Source: Paenibacillus phytorum (lineage in GTDB: Bacteria; Bacillota; Bacilli; Paenibacillales; NBRC-103111). Taken from it: a DNA stretch of 64,000 bases. The translations under genes and the position numbers were made by a program. The notes below the pieces were generated by a model that was not told the origin of the DNA, searched no databases, and worked only from the letters and a program-made list of their open reading frames with translations. Below, one piece after another: positions 26,673 through 34,690 of the stretch. Every line of letters begins with the position of its first letter. Position 1 is the stretch's first letter. The DNA lies in assembly GCF_013141715.1 (NCBI RefSeq), contig NZ_WHOA01000072.1:117287-181286 (forward strand). Direction: 5' to 3'.

Positions 26673-27464
26673 TCAATCCAAAAAATTCTTTGCTGTCCGC
26701 GTCGTTGATTCGGCAATTTCCTCAACCGATTTACCAAGGCATGCAGCAACCGTCGCTGCGATGTGTGGTAGAAAAACCGGTTCATTCCGACCATCCTGTG
26801 GCTTTACGGTTAAATCCCGCGGTGTAAGAAATGGAGCATCGGTTTCTAGCATCAGACGATCTAGCGGTACACGCTTTACTAGCTCACGCAGATGCTTCCC
26901 CCTTCGTTCATCGCAGATCCAGCCAGTGATTCCGATATAAAATCCCAACTGCAGATAGACCTGAAGCTCTTGAAGTGACCCAGTAAAACAATGAACAACA
27001 GCCTTCTTCTTCATTGAACCGATATAAGACTTCAATAAACGAACGAAATCGTAATGAGCCTCTCGCTCATGTAAGAAAAGAGGCATTTGCAGTTCGCAAG
27101 CAAGCTGAATCTGTTCCTCAAACCATTTCCGCTGCACGTCACGAGGTGAAAAATCACGGTTATAATCCAGTCCGCATTCACCAATGGCAACGACTTGAGG
27201 CAGCTTCGCCAAAAGACGCAACTTATCAATGGTTTGCACCGTACAATTGCGCGTATCGTGCGGATGAATCCCAGCCGTTGAAAATAATTTCCCCGGAAAT
27301 TTATCGGCGAAACGCGCTGCTCCCTCGCTGTTTCTCACGTTTGTGCCGGTCAAAAGAAGTGGGGACACTCCCGCTTCCAGCGCTCTTGCAACCACCTCAT
27401 CGCGGTCCTGATCAAAAGAACGATGCATCAAATTAACACCAATATCGATGAGTTGATCACTCAT
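26673..27464 (-). CDS. TatD-family metal-dependent hydrolase (DNase/RNase)
   Basis: About 263 residues. The TIM-barrel metal-site motifs are present: AGIHPHD, GECGLDYNRDF, PLFLHEREAH, VVHCFTGS and ETDAPFL. TatD enzymes are 3'-5' exonucleases that act on single-stranded DNA or RNA and repair damaged ends. The start is ATG 27464: GGAGG lies 9 nt upstream, and the codon overlaps the kptA stop as ATGAGTGA. That coupling puts it in the RNA-repair operon, where an end-processing nuclease makes sense. Confidence 0.92.
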   Translation of the reverse strand: MSDQLIDIGVNLMHRSFDQDRDEVVARALEAGVSPLLLTGTNVRNSEGAARFADKFPGKLFSTAGIHPHDTRNCTVQTIDKLRLLAKLPQVVAIGECGLDYNRDFSPRDVQRKWFEEQIQLACELQMPLFLHEREAHYDFVRLLKSYIGSMKKKAVVHCFTGSLQELQVYLQLGFYIGITGWICDERRGKHLRELVKRVPLDRLMLETDAPFLTPRDLTVKPQDGRNEPVFLPHIAATVAACLGKSVEEIAESTTRTAKNFLD

Positions 27465-28032
27465 TATCTGCCTCCTTACTGTCCCTATAAACGCTGCAGA
27501 ACTCGGCAGGAACCGCGTCTGCAAGCCACACTTCATTACCCGCGTAATAGAAGACTACCCCAGCTTGGGAAGCTTTAACTGTATCAATGGCTAAAATAAC
27601 TAATCCCCCTCTTCGTTTACCAGCGAGCGTTGCAAAATGTAGTCCTTCGGACAAATGGACATATTGACGCTTCATCGGACGTAACCCCTGTTTTAAAATC
27701 AAAGGGGCAGCCTGCACATTCGTGCCATGGTAGAGCACAAGAGGAGGCACAGCCATTGGATAGCTGACTTTATCATGGCTATGTCCGTATCGGGCCCGAA
27801 TCCGATCGCCGTTAATTTCAAATCGCTGCTTTTCACAACGCGCTACAACTTCTTCAATATCGCTTACTTTAAGCTCTGACCACTTCGTCTGTACACGAAG
27901 AATTTCTAGTAAATCAGCAATCGCACAAGAACCATCAACAGGATTCAGGCTCAGTCCGAAATCTTCAGGCGAATGCCGGAGTATTTTGCTTATAAACTTA
28001 CTTAATTTTGTTTGTACATTATCTTGCAACAT
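27457..28032 (-). CDS. kptA: RNA 2'-phosphotransferase, Tpt1/KptA family
   Basis: About 191 residues. The family blocks are visible: SKILRHSPEDFGLSL, a winged-helix N-terminal half, RYGHSHDKV, VLYHGT, and RQYVHLSEG. The enzyme removes an internal RNA 2'-phosphate by transfer to NAD+. Such 2'-phosphates are left by fungal- or plant-type ligation. RtcB joins ends without leaving one, so finding KptA beside RtcB suggests broader RNA end repair or ADP-ribosylation of RNA 5' ends. ATG 28032 is preferred over GTG 28041 on spacing from GAGG. Confidence 0.93.
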   Translation of the reverse strand: MLQDNVQTKLSKFISKILRHSPEDFGLSLNPVDGSCAIADLLEILRVQTKWSELKVSDIEEVVARCEKQRFEINGDRIRARYGHSHDKVSYPMAVPPLVLYHGTNVQAAPLILKQGLRPMKRQYVHLSEGLHFATLAGKRRGGLVILAIDTVKASQAGVVFYYAGNEVWLADAVPAEFCSVYRDSKEADNE

Positions 28033-28077
28033 ATCAATCACATCCTCAAATCTAATCCATATTTATAATCGCACTTC

Positions 28078-29388
28078 TCAACTAACCAAAAACCCAACCC
28101 TCACATCCGCATCCTCTTTCATCCATGACATCGTCTGCCCTTTGTGCAGATCAGACTTCATCGATTTCACTAGCTTCTCCATATTCACGTTTTGCTCATA
28201 ATGCCACTGAAGCGCAGCCGATACATACAATTCATTTAACTGGGCAAAAGTAAACCCTTCCGTTTGCTTCGCCGTTACGCGAATCAACTCTTCGCTCAGA
28301 AGTTTCCCTATCCCTTTTTGCTCCAAATAGATCTGTCTCAGCTCTAGATCTGGAAGCTTGATTTCATAAGCACGGTCGAATCTCCCTGCCCGGTTCATAA
28401 GTGCCGGATCAATTTGCTCCGGATAATTCGTTGTCCCAATGAGAAAAATGCCTTCTTTGGAAGTCGCACCATCCAAAATGTTTAAAAAGTACGACCTTGC
28501 CCGCTGAGGCATAGCGTCGATATCTTCAATTACAAGAATCATTGGCGCCATTTTAGCCGCAGCTTGAAATACCTCTTGAATAGATTCGCTACCGGTGTTC
28601 TCCGTTATTTGCCAATACGCAACAGGAGCTTTTACGCTGCCGGCAATCGACTTGACGAGTGTTGTTTTTCCATTGCCAGGCTTCCCGTAGAGCAGGATGC
28701 CTCTTTTGTAAGGAAGCTCATACTCTTTGAAAAAGGCACGATCCTCAGCAAAAAACTGATCAATTGAGCGATAAATATCTGTCTTCACTTCATCCTTCAT
28801 AATGACCTCCGTACGGTCGACCATGCGTGTAATAGGAGCCAGTTCCTTTTCCATGCCATGTGGTCCATCCGTGAAAACGGTCACTTGTCGCCGATCCAAG
28901 TCTCTTCGACGCTGCCTAGCGTGTTCCAGAAAACGCAACAGACTCGCATCATCAACAGCAAAAACAAAATCCTCTTCTCCGACGCCATTCATGCGAAAGA
29001 TAGGTACTCTAGCTAACGCGATTCCCCAGGACGGGTAGACAAAAACGTTATTGCGCAGTGTAGGAAACGTGCGATATGCCGATGCATCACTTTCCGCATC
29101 TATTCCGAATGCACGGGACTCCATATGTTCAAAGATCTTTGTGACGAACTGCACATCACTAGCCCCTGTCTTCACATCCTGTTCAAGCAGCTCCCAATAC
29201 TCTTCTTTTCCATCATCACTCAAATAGGGTTCGAAGTGCTGACCATATTTATCTCCCAGCACATATTGAACGCGTTCTAATACATAGGCATAGTCCCCAT
29301 ACGCTTTAAGCGAGCTGCCGTCCGCCCTAAAAGGAGCCGATACTGCCGATGATTCTTTATTCATTTTTACGCTTTGTAATTGTTTCAT
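28078..29388 (-). CDS. AAA+ ATPase of the RNA-repair operon
   Basis: A 436-residue protein. The N-terminal 200 residues are of unknown fold. The AAA+ domain follows with Walker A GKPGNGKT (235-242), Walker B MILVIEDIDA (283-292), sensor 1 IGTTNYPE and arginine finger GRFDR. The ATG start overlaps the RtcB-1 stop (ATGA). It resembles Bcs1/proteasomal-type AAA domains. Fixed linkage to RtcB suggests that it remodels the RNA substrate or the ligase; this is inference from context. Confidence 0.88.
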   Translation of the reverse strand: MKQLQSVKMNKESSAVSAPFRADGSSLKAYGDYAYVLERVQYVLGDKYGQHFEPYLSDDGKEEYWELLEQDVKTGASDVQFVTKIFEHMESRAFGIDAESDASAYRTFPTLRNNVFVYPSWGIALARVPIFRMNGVGEEDFVFAVDDASLLRFLEHARQRRRDLDRRQVTVFTDGPHGMEKELAPITRMVDRTEVIMKDEVKTDIYRSIDQFFAEDRAFFKEYELPYKRGILLYGKPGNGKTTLVKSIAGSVKAPVAYWQITENTGSESIQEVFQAAAKMAPMILVIEDIDAMPQRARSYFLNILDGATSKEGIFLIGTTNYPEQIDPALMNRAGRFDRAYEIKLPDLELRQIYLEQKGIGKLLSEELIRVTAKQTEGFTFAQLNELYVSAALQWHYEQNVNMEKLVKSMKSDLHKGQTMSWMKEDADVRVGFLVS

Positions 29389-30806
29389 TTGGCACCTTTT
29401 ACTGCCGCCATAGGCTTACACTTGGCTACAACTTCAGCCAATCCCGCTCCGACGACACTCTCAATAATTTGATCTACATCTTTATAAGCTTGAGGCGATT
29501 CATCTAAAATCGACTCTAATGACCTTTGATTGACAACAATTTCCTCATCCGTACCTACTCGCATGGAAGAAGCAAATTCATTCAGCGTTATCAATCTTTT
29601 CGTCGCACTGCGCGAGCGAATTCGCCCTGCTCCATGACAGATGGAGTGAAAATTTGCCTTGCCGCCCGGAGCTCCTACCATGATATAGGAAGCCGTCCCC
29701 ATCGAACCCGGAATCAGCGCAGGGTGACCTGTATTTAGGTAAGGCTGCGGATTATCAGGATGTCCTGCTGGAAGCGACCTCGTCGCCCCTTTTCGATGGA
29801 CAAAATAGGACTCACCCTCATGTTTTTCCTCCCAAGCATAGTTATGCATAAGATCGTACAAGGTGGTCATTTCAAACTTCGACCCAAACACATCTTTACC
29901 AGCCTCACGAATGGCATAGGCAATGAGATGACGATTTACAACAGCATAATTGAGCGCTGAATACATGAGATTTACATAAGTCTGGGCTGCTGGATGATCT
30001 AAGGGTGCAAATAACAGCTTAGGATCAGCCGTTCCTAATCCATTCATCCGCATCACCTTCAACATGTCACTACTGCAATATTGGCTCACAGAGCCACCCC
30101 ATGCACGCGAGCCCGAGTGAATCATAACGACCACTTGACCATCAAATAGTCCCCATGCTTCAGCCACCTCACGGTTCTCTTCCGCAATCTCTATCGACTG
30201 AATCTCCGCAAAATGGTTCCCATTCCCGAGCGTCCCAAGCTGGCGGTGTGACCGATGCCAAACATGGCTCGGAAATCGATTCAATGCATTTTCATCCAAA
30301 GTAAATTTATTACTCTCTACATGTGTAAGTGAAGTCGCCTTTCGAGGCGTATAGCCGTCAGGAATATATTTCTTTGGAAGCCCATGCAGACCTTTTGTCA
30401 CGATGTTCTCCAATCGAATGTCCGAGAAATACCCACGCGCGTGATCTTCCACGGGTAAGTACTTCTCGATCGTCTTCACCAGCTTGCGGCGCAGCTTCAC
30501 ATCCTTCAGCTCATCCTTGTGCAAATTCGTCATATGCACCCTCATGCCACAGCCAATATCGCTGCCGACAATAGACGGTGATACATATCCGTCATGCGTA
30601 TTCCATACCGCTGTCGTGCCTATGCAAGTACCAACACCAACGTGTACGTCAGGCGTATAGCTCATATACACTTGATTTGGAATCTGCAAATTGTTGTTGG
30701 CCATCTGAAATACTTGATAATCTAATGCTTTAAACAACTCAGGTCCTGCGTATACATGGACGACTCCCGATGGGAGCTGGACCTGCTGAATATAATTTTC
30801 TTTCAT
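29385..30806 (-). CDS. RtcB-family RNA ligase, paralogue 1
   Basis: A 473-residue ligase starting at ATG 30806. All key residues appear: metal Cys86 (DIGCGMR), GNGNHFAEIQ, MIHSGSRAWG, MHNYAWEE, and the guanylylated His of CHGAGRIRSRSATK. RtcB joins 2',3'-cyclic or 3'-phosphate RNA ends to 5'-OH ends with GTP and Mn. It lies between the nucleotidyltransferase and AAA ATPase genes. It is clearly a paralogue of the protein at 33115-34533. The two are far more alike to each other than to E. coli-type RtcB by eye. Confidence 0.93.
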   Translation of the reverse strand: MKENYIQQVQLPSGVVHVYAGPELFKALDYQVFQMANNNLQIPNQVYMSYTPDVHVGVGTCIGTTAVWNTHDGYVSPSIVGSDIGCGMRVHMTNLHKDELKDVKLRRKLVKTIEKYLPVEDHARGYFSDIRLENIVTKGLHGLPKKYIPDGYTPRKATSLTHVESNKFTLDENALNRFPSHVWHRSHRQLGTLGNGNHFAEIQSIEIAEENREVAEAWGLFDGQVVVMIHSGSRAWGGSVSQYCSSDMLKVMRMNGLGTADPKLLFAPLDHPAAQTYVNLMYSALNYAVVNRHLIAYAIREAGKDVFGSKFEMTTLYDLMHNYAWEEKHEGESYFVHRKGATRSLPAGHPDNPQPYLNTGHPALIPGSMGTASYIMVGAPGGKANFHSICHGAGRIRSRSATKRLITLNEFASSMRVGTDEEIVVNQRSLESILDESPQAYKDVDQIIESVVGAGLAEVVAKCKPMAAVKGAK

Positions 30807-30821
30807 TCGTTTTGTTCCTCT

Positions 30822-31604
30822 CTATGAACCCCAAACCTCCCTCAGCGCATCTCGGAATAAAGCATCTAATGCTGCTTCTTGCTTTTCACCAGAGACAGCG
30901 ATATGTTTGGCAGTTTCTTCAAAATAAGCGATTTGTCGATCTAAATAATCGTTGATTACCGTAATTTTAGGCTCTAAATCGAATTCGACACCAGCCTTCT
31001 TACGCGTCAACAACGTATATACTTCTTGTTTTAATTTCGATTCTGGGAGCATTTGCTCTACCAGATCTTCAAAATCCATCGGCGGCATGCAGCCGCGCTC
31101 TTCAATCCACTGGCAAGCCAGTATCGGGCGTAACACATAAAAATACTTTTTGATTTTCACATACTCACCCTGCAAATATTCCCGAAAGTTCCCTTTGGCC
31201 ATATGCAAATAGTGATACATACTGGACCGCGGTGAAAAGGTTAACGGTGAAAGCTGGCGGATTTGCTCCGTTACCCCGTATTGCTCCATATATTGAATCG
31301 GCGATTGCAGCCATTCGAGCAAAGGCGGGTTCGACTTGCGAAACAAGTTCAGCGCTTTCTTCAAATCCCAACCGTTGATGTCCAGCTGATCGCTAATCGG
31401 ACGCTCAATGACATCTCGTTTCTCAAGTAGGGATAAGTACCAATCCACAGGTCTTACGTAGATAAACCTCACATCATAATCACTGTCTTTCGATGGAAAT
31501 CCCCACGCTCTACTACCCGATTCACAGGCATAGAGGATCCGCACGCCTTCCTCTTGTTCAATTCGTTTAAGCTCACTATCTATTTTTCTTATATCAAATG
31601 TCAT
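30822..31604 (-). CDS. Predicted nucleotidyltransferase, polymerase-beta fold (COG3541/YcgL type)
   Basis: About 260 residues. The active-site block ACESGSRAWGFPSKDSDYDV (about residues 23-42) has the GS motif and two Asp (DYDV) of the polymerase-beta superfamily. A helical C-terminal part follows. ATG 31604 is chosen because GGGTGA lies 8 nt before it; a GTG at 31613 overlaps that site. It is the first gene of the RNA-repair operon and begins 38 bp after a hairpin terminator. It may add nucleotides to RNA ends. The reaction is unproven. Confidence 0.85.
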   Translation of the reverse strand: MTFDIRKIDSELKRIEQEEGVRILYACESGSRAWGFPSKDSDYDVRFIYVRPVDWYLSLLEKRDVIERPISDQLDINGWDLKKALNLFRKSNPPLLEWLQSPIQYMEQYGVTEQIRQLSPLTFSPRSSMYHYLHMAKGNFREYLQGEYVKIKKYFYVLRPILACQWIEERGCMPPMDFEDLVEQMLPESKLKQEVYTLLTRKKAGVEFDLEPKITVINDYLDRQIAYFEETAKHIAVSGEKQEAALDALFRDALREVWGS

Positions 31605-31641
31605 GGGACTCACCCTTTCTTCTTAATTATGTGGACGCAAA

Positions 31642-31672
31642 AAAGCCATAGACCAACATCGTCTACGGCTTT
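31642..31672 (-). terminator. Hairpin terminator or attenuator before the RNA-repair operon
   Basis: AAAGCCATAGAC (31642-31653) pairs with GTCTACGGCTTT (31661-31672) over 11 of 12 positions. On the minus strand six T follow. It lies between a small leader ORF and the nucleotidyltransferase gene, with no room for another promoter, so downstream genes may depend on read-through. Confidence 0.7.
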
Positions 31673-31710
31673 ATCATGTCAAATTTTAACTAGGCCTACT
31701 CAAAGAGTAC

Positions 31711-31800
31711 CTACGTATTCGTCACAAGTCCGGTTGAGACCGATGGTATGATGTGCTTTTCAATTGTCAGGTTATTCATAGAAATTTGATTGCGAATCAT
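31711..31800 (-). CDS. 29-residue leader ORF upstream of the RNA-repair operon
   Basis: A short ORF starting at ATG 31800, with GGAGG 8 nt upstream and a consensus promoter about 33 bp before the start. It encodes MIRNQISMNNLTIEKHII followed by PSVSTGLVTNT. No family is recognised, and there is no signal sequence or membrane helix. A terminator hairpin begins 38 bp after the stop codon. Promoter, ribosome binding site, ORF and terminator form a complete small unit. It may be a regulatory leader peptide or an independent small protein. Confidence 0.55.
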   Translation of the reverse strand: MIRNQISMNNLTIEKHIIPSVSTGLVTNT

Positions 31801-31832
31801 ATCGTCGGCCTCCTTTCCATTCATTTACAAAC

Positions 31833-31862
31833 ATCATACGAGTCAAACCTAAGAACTGTCAA
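31833..31862 (-). promoter_or_regulatory. Sigma-A promoter for the leader ORF and RNA-repair operon
   Basis: On the minus strand TTGACA (31862-31857), an 18-bp spacer and TATGAT (31838-31833) form a near-consensus promoter. Transcription would begin about 25 nt before the leader ORF start codon. Confidence 0.65.
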
Positions 31863-32011
31863 TCCGTTGCGGCGGAAAGATTAATTATAATGATCGTGCC
31901 AATTAATAAAATTTATCATTACTTATCCAGTTATATACCTACGCTATTTGTTCAGTCAGCTAAATGCTGTTATGCTGTTATTAAAGTAAATCAGGAAGGT
32001 GGCACCTTTTT

Positions 32012-32236
32012 ATGGCAAAAAAACTGGATAGTCACACACTAAATCTAATTAAGGAGGCTCTCTCTAAAATGGATGTTAATTATAAAAAAATAAATATTGA
32101 CTTGGAGAGCGGAGATATTACTGAAGACCCACGCAGCATGAACATACAGGATTTACTAGCATTAGGAAAAGGAATCAGCAATGAAAGAGCTAAAGAATGG
32201 GCAAAGGACGTAGAGGAGGCAAGAAATGATTGGTAA
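32012..32236 (+). CDS. Small acidic protein, probable antitoxin
   Basis: A 74-residue protein starting at ATG 32012, with AGGAAGGTGG somewhat far upstream. A possible promoter, TTGTTC (31948) with a 17-bp spacer and TATGCT (31971), precedes it. The sequence is helical, with ending WAKDVEEARNDW. I recognise no named family. It is followed directly by the C-terminal remnant of a PIN-domain protein, so it is probably the antitoxin half of a VapBC-like pair whose toxin has decayed. This call rests mostly on context. Confidence 0.5.
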   Translation: MAKKLDSHTLNLIKEALSKMDVNYKKINIDLESGDITEDPRSMNIQDLLALGKGISNERAKEWAKDVEEARNDW

Positions 32237-32397
32237 AAGGAGCAATTCGTCGAGAACAGAAGCAAAAGCAAGGAAGAGCTTTAAAGACTCCAGATGCATT
32301 AATCATAGCAACAGCCAAACATCATGAATTTGCTCTCTATACAAAAGATAAAGGCATGCACTTTGTTGAAGAGTATGACGTGACTCTAATCAAATAA
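32233..32397 (+). pseudogene. C-terminal remnant of a PIN-domain (VapC-like) toxin
   Basis: Frame 32233-32397 encodes 54 residues with the C-terminal PIN pattern TPDALIIATAKHH, LYTKDKGMHF and a closing beta strand. A TGA stop lies just upstream in frame, and the N-terminal half with the first catalytic Asp is missing. It overlaps the end of the putative antitoxin gene. It is most likely a truncated, inactive toxin. Confidence 0.6.
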
Positions 32398-32505
32398 TTA
32401 CTTCACTATGAAAGTCCCCGTTCCCACCCTCACCACTTCGTCTGAATCAGCACTTGGTCGTAACAATAAACATAACATGTACAATTGTAACTGTAATGGG
32501 CATTA

Positions 32506-32639
32506 GTTGTTTAAGCAGGATTCGAACCTACAGGACATGGCCCCTCACATCCAACCATCAGTTCCAACTTACCCAGTTGGCGGGTTGTACTCACCTTCAG
32601 ACAAAAGGCTACCAACTTCATAATGAAATAACTTACAAC
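32506..32639 (-). ncRNA. Structured RNA with tRNA-like T arm after the DIP1984 gene
   Basis: Read on the minus strand, a T arm with 5-bp stem GTAGG/CCTGC and 7-nt loop TTCGAAT lies at 32531-32515. It is preceded by hairpins GGATGTG/CATGTCC (7 bp) and CCAACT/AGTTGG (6 bp), and by AGTTGGTAG, typical of a tRNA D loop, at 32617-32609. GTTGT (32639-32635) could pair with ACAAC (32510-32506) to close the structure. The D-loop-to-T-arm distance of 77 nt is too long for a normal tRNA. No CCA-compatible acceptor stem is complete. It resembles a tRNA-like or Y-RNA-like RNA processed from the 3' end of the rtcB-2 operon. Confidence 0.45.
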
Positions 32640-33088
32640 AACTCTGTTTTCCAATTTGCTTCTTGAATGGTCGTGTCTAGTTCGCGAAAAGCTTTTGAGT
32701 ACAGATCAACCTGCTTTTGCAAATCCACAATAGATACAGTTGAATAAAACTTCACTTCCGATTTGCTGAATCTGTCCTGTCTAATAGCTGCTGCATTTAT
32801 GACATCTTGAATGATAGATCTGCGCATGGATAGTGTATCTCTTTGTGCCAATCCTTCGGCAATTGTAAACCCTGAGCTGAGCGAGACTTGAGAATTCGTC
32901 CGATTGATGGCTGTCACCAAGGATTCAAATTCATTTAAAGTGTCGTTCAATTCTTGAAATAGATCAGTAGGATTCTCAGGCGGTTGCTCACCTTCTTGAA
33001 CTTTAGCGCTACGTGTTAATCTAGCTTTCAATTGCTCCACACGCTTTTGGCAATCGGCTCTATTCATTAAAGCTTCTGCTAATTTCAT
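32633..33088 (-). CDS. DIP1984 family protein
   Basis: A 151-residue helical protein with a hydrophilic, coiled-coil-prone profile. The blocks LAEALMNRADCQKRVEQLKA and NRTNSQV and the ending QEANWKTELL match the DIP1984 family. The start is ATG 33088, with GGGGTGA 6 nt upstream. It is 27 bp downstream of RtcB-2. Fixed linkage of this family to RtcB genes suggests a role in the same RNA-repair process. No catalytic residues are evident. Confidence 0.82.
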   Translation of the reverse strand: MKLAEALMNRADCQKRVEQLKARLTRSAKVQEGEQPPENPTDLFQELNDTLNEFESLVTAINRTNSQVSLSSGFTIAEGLAQRDTLSMRRSIIQDVINAAAIRQDRFSKSEVKFYSTVSIVDLQKQVDLYSKAFRELDTTIQEANWKTELL

Positions 33089-33114
33089 TGTTATCACCCC
33101 AACTATTAATTTTA

Positions 33115-34533
33115 CTAAACCCCTTTAATCGCAACCATCGGCTTACAAGTCGCCACCACATCTGCTAGCGACGCGCCAACAACACTATCAATAATCTGAT
33201 CCACATCCTTATAGGCTTGCGGACATTCATCAAGAATCGTTTGCAGGGAACGATGATTAACTAAAATCTCATCATCCGTCCCAACTTTCATCGATTGAGC
33301 GAATTGATCGACGGTGACAAGCTCTTTCGTTGCCTTCCGTGATCTTGCCCTCCCCGCACCGTGACAGATGGAGTAGAAGTTTTTCAGCCCTTCCTCTTTC
33401 CCAACCATAATGTACGATGAGGTTCCCATAGAACCAGGGATTAAGGCCGGATGGCCCGTTTCTTTATAGGCAGCTGTATTCAGGAAATGACCTGGCGGAA
33501 GCGCTCTTGTCGCTCCCTTCCGATGGACGAGCATCGGCTGGTTGCGGTGAAATTCTTTTAGTGCATAGTTATGCATAAGGTCATAGAGAACAGGCAATTC
33601 TTCATTCTCGCCAAAAACTTCTCTGAAAGCTTCACGCACGCCAAAGGCAATCATATGTCGATTACTTACTGCAAAGTTGAGAGCGGAATACATTAGATTT
33701 AAGTAGGTTTGCCCTTCTTGACTTACAATAGGGGCATATAAGAGATTCCGATCGGGATTTTCTATTCCCCAACTGTTCATTGCTTCTCTGAAAACCTTCG
33801 TGAATTCTTGACCCAACATAGCTCCCCATGCACGAGAACCAGAGTGAATCATGACGACAACCTGACCGTCGAACAAGCCCCATTTTGCTGCCAAATCCTT
33901 ATGAGCCTCCGCCACTTCTAGATACTGAATCTCTATAAAATGGTTCCCGCCACCAAGCGTCCCCAGCTGCCCGTGGGCATATTTACGGATTTTTGCTGGC
34001 AAATTCTCAAGGTAGGCGTGGTCGAACTTGAACGTAGATTCTTCTACATGCGTAAGCCAATGTTCATTCGGAACATATTTCTCAGGAAGTCCTTTTAAAC
34101 CGTTTTGGACAACATCCATGATTTCAATATCAGAATAATTTGTATTTGTGCGCTCATTGGTTGGAACATATTTCTCGATCGCTTTGATTAGCGCCCTGCG
34201 AATACCCTTGTCTTGAATATCATTTTTGTGCAGGGATGTCGTATGCACGCGCATGCCACAACCGATATCTACGCCAACAATTGAAGGAGAAACGAACCCG
34301 TCTTTCATGCTCCAGACTGCCGTCGTCCCTATGCAAGTTCCAATTCCAACATGGGCGTCAGGGGTGTAGCTCATATGCACATTACGCGGAATCCGCAGGT
34401 TATTATCTGCCATTTCGAATACTTTGTTTTCAAAAGATTGAAACACATCCGGGTTAGCAAACACATGAAGATTGCCATGCCCTAATTCCATTTCATAATG
34501 ATTACCGCCGTGTACGTTTGTTTTCATGTCCAT
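33115..34533 (-). CDS. RtcB-family RNA ligase, paralogue 2
   Basis: A 472-residue ligase starting at ATG 34533 behind CGGAGG. The active site is intact: Cys92 (DIGCGMR), GGGNHFIEIQ, MIHSGSRAWG, MHNYALKEF and CHGAGRARSRKATK, containing the GMP-accepting His. It is a close paralogue of the RtcB at 29385-30806. It heads a unit with DIP1984 and a structured RNA, and it diverges from two WYL regulators 157 bp away. Two ligases in one island suggest different RNA targets or induction conditions. Confidence 0.93.
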   Translation of the reverse strand: MDMKTNVHGGNHYEMELGHGNLHVFANPDVFQSFENKVFEMADNNLRIPRNVHMSYTPDAHVGIGTCIGTTAVWSMKDGFVSPSIVGVDIGCGMRVHTTSLHKNDIQDKGIRRALIKAIEKYVPTNERTNTNYSDIEIMDVVQNGLKGLPEKYVPNEHWLTHVEESTFKFDHAYLENLPAKIRKYAHGQLGTLGGGNHFIEIQYLEVAEAHKDLAAKWGLFDGQVVVMIHSGSRAWGAMLGQEFTKVFREAMNSWGIENPDRNLLYAPIVSQEGQTYLNLMYSALNFAVSNRHMIAFGVREAFREVFGENEELPVLYDLMHNYALKEFHRNQPMLVHRKGATRALPPGHFLNTAAYKETGHPALIPGSMGTSSYIMVGKEEGLKNFYSICHGAGRARSRKATKELVTVDQFAQSMKVGTDDEILVNHRSLQTILDECPQAYKDVDQIIDSVVGASLADVVATCKPMVAIKGV

Positions 34534-34585
34534 TTGGTTAACCTCCGTTTTTCTTCTAAAGCTATCTTCGCTTATTTAGGATGGA

Positions 34586-34657
34586 GTGAACATGGTGAAA
34601 GTATGACGACAGGTGAAAAAGTTTTCCATTTTCTCCATATCTCTCCCCTGTTACAAT
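34586..34657. promoter_or_regulatory. Divergent rtcB-2/WYL control region: GTGAA repeats and extended -10
   Basis: GTGAA occurs at 34586, 34595 and 34613, at 9- and 18-bp steps. Downstream, TGTTACAAT (34649-34657) is a good extended -10 for the WYL genes. The repeats are well placed for autoregulation by a WYL protein. No clear -35/-10 for the rtcB-2 direction was found. Confidence 0.35.
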
Positions 34658-34690
34658 AAGATAAGGTTGAATGAAGAGCGAGGGATACAA

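Noticed and set aside
32515..32617. Complete tRNA gene
   Set aside because: The T arm is perfect, but the acceptor stem is incomplete and the spacing between D-like loop and T arm is far too long. It is reported as a tRNA-like RNA instead.
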